Of a DNA stretch of 64,000 nucleotides, positions 41,503 through 50,934 are shown piece by piece. The DNA is from Cephalotrichum gorgonifer (taxonomy: Eukaryota; Ascomycota; Sordariomycetes; Microascales; Microascaceae): positions 1 to 64,000 of the forward strand of contig ONZQ02000023.1 in assembly GCA_900312665.1 (NCBI GenBank), given 5' to 3'. Positions within the stretch are counted from its first letter, which is position 1. Each line of letters begins with the position of its first letter. Position numbers and translations under genes: made by a program. The notes under the pieces were generated by a model that saw only the letters and a program-made list of their open reading frames with translations, searched no databases and was not told the origin of the DNA.

Positions 41503-44500
41503 ATGGCCTTTCGGCCGCCTACATTGCGCCAGTCGCTCACAGCCGACTACCCTACCTCCAACGTCAACCGCCAGCCGTCCACCACCTCGTCCGCCTCCTC
41601 CGGTTATTCCTACGCCTCCGACTCTACCTCTTCCTCCCGCTTCTCCGCGCTGTCGAGCACATGCAACTCACCCCGCCCCCAGCACCAACACCAATACCAG
41701 CCCTCGACCCCAGCCCCGACCCTCCACAAGCGCGGCCAGAGTGACGTAGGGAGCCTAGCGCACACTTTCGAGGCCATGGCGGAAAGTCACTCCCCAAAGA
41801 AGGGCACGCAGGAGAACATATATAGCTCAGTGAGGCACTCGCTACGACCCCTCCCGCAATCTCCGGTGCAGCAGAGTGGCGGCGTGGCGCCCTCGCCCCC
41901 GAGACATCTAATTCATCGAGAGAGGGGCTACAGCGTGGATGTCCAGAGGAGTGCGGCACCTTCGCCCCCGAGGTTCGCACCCCACCAGCGCGAGAGAGGC
42001 CAGAGTGTCGATATAGAAGCGCACACTGCTTCTTCGCCGACGAGACGGCCACAGTACCACCACGAGCGCGGGCAGACCGTCGATATGGGGAGGCACATCG
42101 CTCCTTCGCCTCCTAGGCATTTAACACACCAACACGAGCGGGGGAAGAGTATGGACCACGGGAGGCTTTCCATAACGCATGATGAGGGGAGTAGGACTCT
42201 CGCATCACCGCCTCGACCCCTTGCTCTCCGGCCGAACTCTATGCTCTTGACCCGGTCCGACTCGATTAGCAGGGGAAGTCCCACCTCACCCATGTCACCC
42301 GGCTCGTCGCATTTGGTGCCCACAACCACACACCTCGCCAAACCCGATCTCGAGAGGCTCGGCCGGTCCACGACCAGCCAGCTCAGGACGCTATCAACCC
42401 TAGCTCAGTCCGAATCAGCCGAGGATTTTGCCATCACATCTCCGGCGCAAGAAGTTGTCGGCCTGCGGGGTCGCCGCCGGCTGCAGCGCTCAGCTCAAAA
42501 CGGCGGCCAGGCCGTAGCGGGCGGCGGGGGCTACGGCTGGGAAGGACGCAACTGGATGGACAAGCAGCGTCAGTTCCTGGCGGCGTACGAATACCTTTGC
42601 CACATAGGCGAGGCAAAGGAGTGGATAGAGGACATCACACACAAAAGCATACCCCCGATCGTAGAGCTCGAGGAGGCGCTAAGGGACGGGGTCACGCTCG
42701 CGGAGGTGGTGGAAGCCCTGAACCCGGACAAGCGGTATCGCATCTTCCACCACCCGCGACTACAGTACCGCCACTCGGACAACATCGCCATCTTCTTCAG
42801 GTACCTAGACGAGGTGGAGCTCCCCGACCTCTTCCGCTTCGAGCTGATCGACCTGTACGAGAAGAAGAACATCCCCAAGGTGATATACTGCATTCATGCC
42901 CTTTCCTGGCTCCTCTTCAGGAAAGGCATAGTCGACTTCCGCATCGGGAACCTCGTAGGCCAGCTCGAGTTCGAGCACCACGAGCTCGAGGCCATGCAGA
43001 AGGGGCTCGACAAGCTGGGCATCAACATGCCGAGCTTCGGCAATATGGGAGCTGACTTTGGTGTTGAGCCCGAGCCCGAGCCCGAGGAGACCGAGGAAGA
43101 GAGGGTCGATCGCGAGCTGGGTGAGTGCGAGGGAATGATCGTTGACTTACAGTCACAGATCCGCGGCGCCATGACGAGGATGCGACTCGGGGCCAAGATG
43201 GAGCGGCTCTGGAACTCCGAGGAGCGGCTCATCGACCTCCAATCCCGCATCCGCGGCGACTTTGCACGACAGATCTTCGGCTATCGACTAGATATGCGGC
43301 GCTTCGCAGCGAACCTCCAGAGCGCCGCGAGGGGATTCCTCGTCCGCCGGCGACAGGCAAATAGCGAGCGATTCTGGAAGATGATCGAGCCGGATATCCT
43401 CGAGCTACAGAGCCTCTTCCGGGCAAAACGCGTTAGAGATCAGGTATGCGGAGTGCGATCCCAGCTAGAGCGTCACGCAGGGCCTTTGAGGGAGATCCAG
43501 GCGATATCCAGGGGCCTGCTGGTCCGTAGAGCGAGGGCCTCTCAGCAGAAAGAGACGGCGCGCGCGGCTGATGGGGTCGAGAGGCTCCAGGCTGCGATCA
43601 GGGGGATGCAGCTGAGATGGGCGCTCGCCGAGGACCAGAGGCTTCTTAAGGGCCAGGCGGAGGCCATAACAGCTCTGCAGACGTTCGCGAGGGCGGCGCT
43701 GACGAGGGGGCAGATCGCGTCCGAACATGAAGAGCTCGAGTCGTTCAACTCGGAATGGGTAGCCCTGCAGTCACTGGCGAGAGGAAGCCTCGTGAGGGCC
43801 GAGACGAAGGCACTCAAGGCAGAGCTCAAATCTCATAGCCCCCAGGTTACCCTAATTCAGAGCTTCGTTCGTGCCGCCGCCGTGCGACGGGACGTCGCGG
43901 AGAAGCACGAAGCCCTGCACGAGAACGAGGAGGCCATCATCCAACTCCAGGCTCACATTCGAGGTATGGCGGTACGTCGCGAGCAAATCGATGATCAAGA
44001 GTCTCTCATCCGCCAAGAGCCGAAGATCCGCCTCCTCCAGGCCCGCATGCGGGGCTACCTCTACCGCCAAAGGCACGCCAACTTCCTCGACGATTTACGC
44101 TCTCACACGCCAGAGATCACCACTCTCCAGTCCCTCGCGCGGGCGATGCTCGTGCGCGCCGAGGTCGGCGAACTCCTCTTCCAGCTCGAGGAAGCAGAGG
44201 AGTCTATCATCGAATTACAAGCCATTGCACAGGGCCACCTCGTACGCGCGCGCTTCCAGGAGAAGCGCCGCTTCTTCAGGGAGAACATGCAAAAGGTCAT
44301 CAAGATCCAGAGCTTCGTGCGCGCCAAGATCCAGGGCGAGGCGTACAAGAGCCTGACGACGGGCAAGGACCCGCCGGTGGGCGCAGTGAAGAACTTCGTG
44401 CACCTGCTGAACGACAGCGACTTCGACTTTAACGAGGAGGTGGAGTTTGAGAGGATGAGGAAGACTGTTGTGCAGCAGGTCAGGCAGAACGAGACACTGG

Positions 44501-46833
44501 AGCAGTACATCGACCAGCTAGATATTAAGATCGCGCTGCTGGTGAAGAACAAGATCACTCTAGACGAGGTGGTGAGCCATCAGCACGCGCTTGGGGGCCA
44601 CGCGCTGAGCATGATTGCGAACTCATCGATGGCGTCCGCAAACCAGTTCGACCTCAAGGCGCTGAACAAGAGCTCGAGGAGGAAGCTCGAGTCATATCAG
44701 CAGCTGTTCTTCACTCTGCAGACGCAGCCTCAGTACCTCGCGCGACTGTTCCGGCGGATCCGTGAGCAGGGAACGGCGGAGAAGGAGTGCAGGCGCGTGG
44801 AGCTCCTCGTGATGAGCCTGTTCGGGTGGGCGCAGAAGAGGCGCGAGGAGTACTACTTGTTGAAGCTCGTGGCGAGGTCGATACGGGAAGAGGTCGAGGG
44901 GAGTAGGACGATGCAGGACTACGCGCGCGGCAGCTACTTCTGGTCGAAGATCGTGGCAAACTACACGCGCTCCCCGCGGGATAGGAAGTACCTGAGAGAC
45001 CTTCTGGGTCCCCTGATCCGGGACAACATCATCGAAGACCCCGCACTGGATCTCGAGAGCGACCCGATGCAGATCTACCGGTCGGCCATCAACAACGAGG
45101 AGCTGCGGACAGGCCGTCCGAGCCACCGGCCCCTGGACGTGCCCCGCGAAGTGGCGATCAAGGACCCCGAGACCCGCGACCTGTTTATCGACCATCTCCG
45201 CGACCTCCGCGAGATCTGCGACCAGTTCCTCGTCGCTTTCGAGGACCTCCTACCTAGGTTCCCCTACGGCCTGCGCTTCCTGTGCCGGACAATGTTCGAA
45301 TCGCTCTGCCAGCACTTCCCCGACGAGCCGCAGCATCTGGTCCTCTTCACGGTGACGAACTGGCTCTGGCGCTTCTATCTCCAGCCGGCGCTTACGGGGC
45401 CCGAGGCTATGGGGGTTATCGAGCGACAGCTTAGCCCGCTGCAGAAGCGCAACCTCGGCGAGGTGGCCAAGGTGATTGGGCAGGCGGCGTCAGGGCGGCT
45501 CTTCGGCGGTGAGAACGTCTACCTGCAGCCGCTGAACGCGTTCGTGAGCGACACCGTGGAACGGCTGGGCCATATCATGGGCGAGCTCATCTCGGTGGCA
45601 GACGCGGAAAGCACATTCGACATCGACGAGTTCAACGACCTCTACGCCAAGAACAAGCCCACGTTGTATATCAAGATGGCGGATATTTTCGCCATCCACA
45701 AGCTCGTCGCGTCGGAGCTCGCATATGTGTGCCCGCCCGGCGGCGGGCGTGACGATGTTGTGCGTGAGATCATGCAGGAGCTCGGTAGCGCCAAGAGCAA
45801 CGAGAGCGAGATGTCGGCGTCGGCGTCGTCGGCAGACATCCAGATGTCCCTGACGCCGAAGCTGCACGACGTCGAGGACCCTGAGGCGGAGGTCAAGGCG
45901 CTGTTTATGGAGACGAAGCGGTGCGTGCTGTATATCATACGCGTGCAGCAGGGGCCCAACCTCCTCGACATACTCATCAAGCCCATCACGCCCGAGGACG
46001 AGGTCCGGTGGCGGGCGCTGCTGCGGGAGGACTTCTCGGGCTCGGGGTCGCGCACGAAGGGGGCGTACTCGGACGCGAACATGGTGGACGTGTCAAGGAT
46101 GACGTACCACGAGCTCAAGCGGACGGCGCTGGAGAACGTGCTACGGCTAGAACAGATGGGGAGGATATCGAAGCGGAACCGGTACCAGGACATACTGAAC
46201 GCCATCGCGTCGGACATCAGGTCGAAGAGCCGACGGAGGGTGCAGAGGCAGAGGGAGCTCGAGGGCGTGAGGCTCACTCTTGGGAACCTGCATGAGAAGG
46301 CGAAGTATCTGGAGCAGCAGAGGAAGAGCTACGACGATTACATCGAGTCGGCGATGGCGACGCTGCAGAAGAACAAGGGGTATGTATTCTCTCTCTCATC
46401 TCTGTTACCACGGGATGTGAACGAAATCACTAACAAAAATAGGAAAAAACGTTTCCTCCTCCCCTTCACGAAGCAGTACAACCACCAGCGCGAGCTCGAA
46501 CGGTCAGGCCGGGTCCCCAAGTTCGGGTCTTACAAGTACTCGGTACGCTCGCTCTCGGAGCGCGGGTGCGTCGTGTCGTGGAAGGGCGTCTCGGAGCGGG
46601 ACTGGGACAAGATCAACCTCACGATATCATGCGATGAGGTCGGGGTGTTCACGGTGGAGGGAAGCAAGGGGTCGATACAGATCCCCGGGGCGAGCGCGGT
46701 GATATCGATCGAGGATCTGCTGGCGGCGCAGTTCGAGGCGCGGCAGTTCGTGGAGCTCTTCGAGGGGGGGCTGAGGATGAACGTCAATCTGATACTGCAC
46801 CTACTTTACAAGAAGTTCTATAGGACGCAGTAA
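41503..46833 (+). CDS. iqg1: IQGAP-family cytokinesis scaffold (Iqg1/Rng2/SepG)
   Basis: Two exons, 41503-46379 and 46443-46833, giving 1755 residues; the 63-bp intron (GTATGT, branch CTAAC, acceptor TAG) is a multiple of three with no stop, so retention adds 21 residues. Domains in order: a disordered N-terminus with four 24-residue repeats (about 128-222); a calponin-homology actin-binding domain (about 354-475, from FLAAYEYLCHIGEAKEWIED to SWLLFRKGI); 14 IQ-like repeats binding calmodulin or light chains (about 541-945, e.g. LQSAARGFLVRRR, LQAHIRGMAVRRE); the RasGAP-related GRD (about 1122-1372), which in this family binds Cdc42/Rac-type GTPases without GAP activity; and the RasGAP C-terminal domain spanning the splice site (KKRFLLPFTKQYNHQREL). 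In fungi it organises the contractile actomyosin ring and septum formation. Confidence 0.95.
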   Translation: MAFRPPTLRQSLTADYPTSNVNRQPSTTSSASSGYSYASDSTSSSRFSALSSTCNSPRPQHQHQYQPSTPAPTLHKRGQSDVGSLAHTFEAMAESHSPKKGTQENIYSSVRHSLRPLPQSPVQQSGGVAPSPPRHLIHRERGYSVDVQRSAAPSPPRFAPHQRERGQSVDIEAHTASSPTRRPQYHHERGQTVDMGRHIAPSPPRHLTHQHERGKSMDHGRLSITHDEGSRTLASPPRPLALRPNSMLLTRSDSISRGSPTSPMSPGSSHLVPTTTHLAKPDLERLGRSTTSQLRTLSTLAQSESAEDFAITSPAQEVVGLRGRRRLQRSAQNGGQAVAGGGGYGWEGRNWMDKQRQFLAAYEYLCHIGEAKEWIEDITHKSIPPIVELEEALRDGVTLAEVVEALNPDKRYRIFHHPRLQYRHSDNIAIFFRYLDEVELPDLFRFELIDLYEKKNIPKVIYCIHALSWLLFRKGIVDFRIGNLVGQLEFEHHELEAMQKGLDKLGINMPSFGNMGADFGVEPEPEPEETEEERVDRELGECEGMIVDLQSQIRGAMTRMRLGAKMERLWNSEERLIDLQSRIRGDFARQIFGYRLDMRRFAANLQSAARGFLVRRRQANSERFWKMIEPDILELQSLFRAKRVRDQVCGVRSQLERHAGPLREIQAISRGLLVRRARASQQKETARAADGVERLQAAIRGMQLRWALAEDQRLLKGQAEAITALQTFARAALTRGQIASEHEELESFNSEWVALQSLARGSLVRAETKALKAELKSHSPQVTLIQSFVRAAAVRRDVAEKHEALHENEEAIIQLQAHIRGMAVRREQIDDQESLIRQEPKIRLLQARMRGYLYRQRHANFLDDLRSHTPEITTLQSLARAMLVRAEVGELLFQLEEAEESIIELQAIAQGHLVRARFQEKRRFFRENMQKVIKIQSFVRAKIQGEAYKSLTTGKDPPVGAVKNFVHLLNDSDFDFNEEVEFERMRKTVVQQVRQNETLEQYIDQLDIKIALLVKNKITLDEVVSHQHALGGHALSMIANSSMASANQFDLKALNKSSRRKLESYQQLFFTLQTQPQYLARLFRRIREQGTAEKECRRVELLVMSLFGWAQKRREEYYLLKLVARSIREEVEGSRTMQDYARGSYFWSKIVANYTRSPRDRKYLRDLLGPLIRDNIIEDPALDLESDPMQIYRSAINNEELRTGRPSHRPLDVPREVAIKDPETRDLFIDHLRDLREICDQFLVAFEDLLPRFPYGLRFLCRTMFESLCQHFPDEPQHLVLFTVTNWLWRFYLQPALTGPEAMGVIERQLSPLQKRNLGEVAKVIGQAASGRLFGGENVYLQPLNAFVSDTVERLGHIMGELISVADAESTFDIDEFNDLYAKNKPTLYIKMADIFAIHKLVASELAYVCPPGGGRDDVVREIMQELGSAKSNESEMSASASSADIQMSLTPKLHDVEDPEAEVKALFMETKRCVLYIIRVQQGPNLLDILIKPITPEDEVRWRALLREDFSGSGSRTKGAYSDANMVDVSRMTYHELKRTALENVLRLEQMGRISKRNRYQDILNAIASDIRSKSRRRVQRQRELEGVRLTLGNLHEKAKYLEQQRKSYDDYIESAMATLQKNKGYVFSLSSLLPRDVNEITNKNRKKRFLLPFTKQYNHQRELERSGRVPKFGSYKYSVRSLSERGCVVSWKGVSERDWDKINLTISCDEVGVFTVEGSKGSIQIPGASAVISIEDLLAAQFEARQFVELFEGGLRMNVNLILHLLYKKFYRTQ
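41884..42168 (+). repeat. four 72-bp coding repeats in IQGAP
   Basis: Four units of 23-24 residues (the first is one codon short) each follow the pattern APSPPR...HERGxSVD. The core is best conserved as ERG followed by one residue, S or T, and V/M-D. They lie at residues of about 128-222, upstream of the CH domain. Confidence 0.85.
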
Positions 46834-47194
46834 GCGGGGGATGGAGGATAGGAGAGTTGGAATGGGATGGTAGATGGTGCAATTGGGACGGGGCATTTTT
46901 CTTTACGAAAGGACGGACGGGTAAGTTCATGAGGGGGTAGTTCTGGTGCCAAGGGGGATTGAAGGGGCTTTATATCTTGGAAGTTTCTATTTTAATTGTT
47001 TTTTTTTTTTTACTTTTGCTTGTTTCACCCTGTTGCCTTCGGTATCTCGTGTCATGTTATAGAGGAGGTTGAGAGAAAGGCTGACGGGGAGAGATGAAGG
47101 GAGGGAGTTTAGGGGGAGTTTATGTGTACTTTGTAGAACGTCTTTTCCCGTGAGGGTGAATTGAGAGAGATTGAACTGGAAGATATATATATCC

Positions 47195-47287
47195 ATTCTA
47201 CATGATTGTGTATTAGATTGCCTCGTCCTTCTGTGATATCCATCCCTTCATTCTATATGAATATGTTTTAGATTGCCTACTTCTTCT
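47195..47287. repeat. imperfect direct repeat, two 38-bp copies
   Basis: Copies at 47195-47232 and 47250-47287 share about 31 of 38 positions, including the exact block TTAGATTGCCT. They lie in the 3' flank of IQGAP. Confidence 0.6.
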
Positions 47288-47752
47288 AGATACCATCTTC
47301 CAGAAAGCCAACTGCAGGTAAATGTTCAATATCAATTCCATGTAATATGATGACGTCCAAGGTTACGAATAAATGAAGATTTGGGCATCAACGAACAACT
47401 TTGTAGTAGTAGTAATAATAATATCCCCACAAAGCGGACCGAGGAAATCGGGGCGTTTTTCCTTGCATGAGATGCGTCCAATCAGGGCCTCCCTATGCTC
47501 CCTGTTGGGAACTTGGGATGGGGATCTTCGAACACTTCCGTCCTAGCGTGCTGGCGGGCTTGGCGACATTACTTGGACAGCGAGCCAAGAGAGCCGAGAG
47601 CACCGGCGCCACATCCATGTCAACAGGTCATGACCACCCGCAAACTTCACTTTTTCGGCCTGACCATCTCCCTGTCCGGGATGGCTCCCCCGGTTTTGGA
47701 TAATCCGGGCCGGGGATCATGATGTAACGAATCTTGGGGTGCGAGACACACA

Positions 47753-47762
47753 GTACGGAGTA
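47753..47762. repeat. recurrent intergenic motif GTACGGAGTA
   Basis: Ten of eleven bases of GTACGGAGTAC, followed by TGTAC, so the local sequence is near-palindromic. Confidence 0.5.
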
Positions 47763-48034
47763 TGTACGCCGATACGGGGAAGACTAGCAGAGAAGAAACA
47801 ACAAGTACGGCTTTTCCGCGAGGCCCGAGGGTGATCATAATCATTATTAGAGCGTCGGCCGAAAAGGATTGGTCAAGCCATAATAAAGCAGCTGCTCCGA
47901 TTCGACACCGAGATGTGAGGTGAGTTATGAGAGTATCGGGGCGGTGGTTTAGTAAGGAGGTGGGGTCTGGGCCCTTTTCACCACATCCCCTGCTTTCCTT
48001 GTCTAGCCGAGCGTTCTTAGTGTCTGCTCACCCA

Positions 48035-48061
48035 GGGGGGGTGCGGGGGGGGGGGGGGGGG
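48035..48061 (+). repeat. G7 + G17 homopolymer run
   Basis: Seven G (48035-48041), then TGC, then 17 G (48045-48061). It could form a quadruplex and is prone to length error in assemblies. Confidence 0.75.
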
Positions 48062-50934
48062 TCGCGTGACCGATCTTATTGTCGTGAGGTGAACCTCAGC
48101 CGTCTGATCTCGTGTTTGCTTGTCCTCCTAGGCTAATCCAAGGGAGACGCTTGTGGATTGAGGTTGCACGAGTATGGCGCCGCCCTCGTGGCACCGGACC
48201 TTATCGGGCATCGTCGGCCCCCTCCCAAACTTCCGTCCGTTCGTTCCATGCACGTAGCGGGGAAATGCATACACTTCACCCTCTCGTTTTGGCTTGTTTG
48301 AGGGGACTTGCCGGCGCATTGGGCCGGGATATATTAGCGGAACCAAAAACAGGGTCAGCCAGCCCGGATATCATGCCCGCAGGCTGGCTGGGGAGAATCA
48401 CTTTCATCATCGATCCGTCCTCCATGGGACCCAATTGGCCCGTCGTGACCCGGGGAAATAAGGGCTGACGAAGCCCCCTCCCCAAGTTAGACGCCATGTG
48501 TCGAACGTCCGTGTCCGGGAAAGGAGCGGTTTCCGTTGGAAACTCGTGTGGTTAGCTGGGAAAGGCAGGGATGAGTGGGCGCAGACCGCTTCTTTCACCA
48601 TTCGCCTCGGTCAGAGAGAAGGGAAAGCGCACGCGTGAACGACCAAATCCCTCATACCAGCAAAGAGCAAGGGGAGGCAAAAAAAAAGTTGGCAGATGTC
48701 CTAGGGGAAAAACGACACCGGAAGAGAGAGAAAAAAAGACTCACCGATAAATCCCGGTCCCGAGCTGGATGCTACGGGGTGTTTTATGTACGTACGCACG
48801 TCGTGCGTAGGTGTGTAAAACTCCGTGCGAGCAGGAGCATGAGCACGACTGCGGGTAGGACGGAGCGCGGGGCATCTCGATGGCCGGAAACGCGACTGTG
48901 GGGAAGGATTGCACCATGGCGTAAGGAAAGCTAATGTTTGTGACACGGGCGATCGATATGTCGCTTTCCCTAGATCGTCGGGTTAACTTCATACGCTACA
49001 TGTACAGTATTATGGGTATTACAGTACTATTACCGGTCCATATTGGACTGTGCCAGTGTAAAAAAGGTCAAAAAAGGGCACACCTCACCTTACATAGGTG
49101 CCCTAGACCCGATCTGCTAATTACATGCGGAGAATTGTTTAGCTGCAGTGTGCATCGCAACTAACTAGCTGCTCGTGATACATGGCTCGATTAGAAATCG
49201 CTGCTTGGGGCACAGAGTGGAGGTTGGGGGTGGATGTTGGGGGCAGCGATGGGGGTCACTGACTAACGTTACAAGTACAATGGAGCTGGGCCCCGCAGAC
49301 CCGCGGATCCGTGGATACGTGGGGTGGCGTGCGAGCCCCAGAATATTGTGCGAGGAGGCCTAGTTTGAACATTGGAATATCAGTATTAGAATATGGTTTA
49401 GAAATGGGACCATTCGGTCGGGCGTACTCCATACACTCGGTCCCATTCTTACTCGTATGCTTATGAGTCTTCCATCGCCAAGGGAAGAAGTAGCGGTACC
49501 TCGGCCTCAGAGTCGAGACGGCCGAGCTCGAGCAGGCCAAAATCGGGGCACTACGTATTATAGCGTTCATCTGCCAGCGCCACCGGCTACTAATATCGGA
49601 TACGTAAACACCGCGACTAGCACACCAATGCGATTAGAGCCCCGTTATTAGACTAACCGCCATTGACACTGTGGAGGCAGGCCCGAGTTGGCGCGTTTAA
49701 GCTTCCGGACCTCGTTCCAGGACGTCAATCTCTGCGCATAAGGGGGGGGGGGGTAAGGATGAGGGGCCAGAAGTCAGAGGCCGGAACGATACTCTGCCTA
49801 TCGCTTGTCTATGTCAGACGTGTCCCGATGGCGTGCTATGGCGAGCCATCACGGCACCGGGACCGGAGGAGGAGAGCGGATAGATAGATGTATGTGGTCC
49901 CGGGCGAGGAGGGGTTAACATGAGACACAGGCACCAAGAAAGACGGACGGCAAGGGATGGACGGTCGATGGACGGAAGGAATGGAGTGGGTGGCGACCAT
50001 AGCCCGGCCCAAAGTGCGGTGTGCAAGCTGAGGAGGGAGTAATACGAGTACTTGTATGTGGTGTGGTGTGTGGTATGTGGTACTCGACGACGGGCGACGT
50101 TACCGTGTGGTAATCTTCGATATCGGAGCTTAGGGCCCGGGGACTTACACGGACGCCACGCCACGCACACACGGACGTCTACCACAAGTCATATTCGTGT
50201 GGGATACATGCATAATAATACTTTGCTTTGGTATCTACGACCAGATCCTCTCTTGCGCCTTCCTCCACTACTCGCACCTTATCAGATGCGCCAAGATCCC
50301 GACTGGCAGGCGGGCCCCTTGACCCCTTTTTTCCTTCCCTTCCTTCCCCATATTAATATTATTAGAGACCACCCTCCTTCGGGTATAAGCCGCTCACAGA
50401 CCAGACCTCCACAACCACCGAACCTACCAAGTACATAACCCTCGCTTGCCCCGGCCTTTCCTCGACCCTAGCACTTCTTCTATCACTAATCACCATTCCC
50501 CCCGTCTTTTGTCTTTGGTTTCCCGACCAACCTATCGTGACCCCTACCCCAGACTATCCCCTTGCGGACTAGCCCCCCACAATCACATTCGAAATTCTTG
50601 AGACCCACAGTGTTACCCGAACCGAACCCACTCTTGATAACTCATACACACAGGCACACTCACACTCACACACCTTCTCACCCCGGTACCGCTCCCAACA
50701 GAGTCGTCCCCTTGAGGCCATTTTTCAGCCGCAGCTTACCCCTGTCGTCCGGGTCTAAATTTGCGTGTATAGCTTCTCCGGGTCCTTTCTCTTCTCGTAT
50801 AAGACAGACACATTCGACCTTGCCACTCGCTGGCGCACCTCACCGCTTTGAAGGCTTGACCCTCATAGCCCCTTACAGACTATACGCCTCTCATATCATA
50901 TATCTCTCCTACCCATCCCATACCACCACCCACC

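Larger units (their letters stand above)
46834..50934. other. 4.1-kb gene-free region before choline sulfatase
   Basis: This is the largest gap in the window, and no open frame has recognisable content. It contains an imperfect direct repeat (47195-47232 and 47250-47287), a GTACGGAGTA motif at 47753-47762, long G runs at 48035-48061 and 49742-49753, a CA-rich simple repeat near 50645-50672 and a GTGTGG-rich stretch near 50058-50085. CCAAT boxes (e.g. near 47470) are present. The right 500 bases are CT/AC-rich and probably form the choline sulfatase leader. Confidence 0.5.

Noticed and set aside
41624..46295. Many frames antisense to IQGAP
   Set aside because: They are shadows of the CH/IQ/GRD coding sequence and have no recognisable content.
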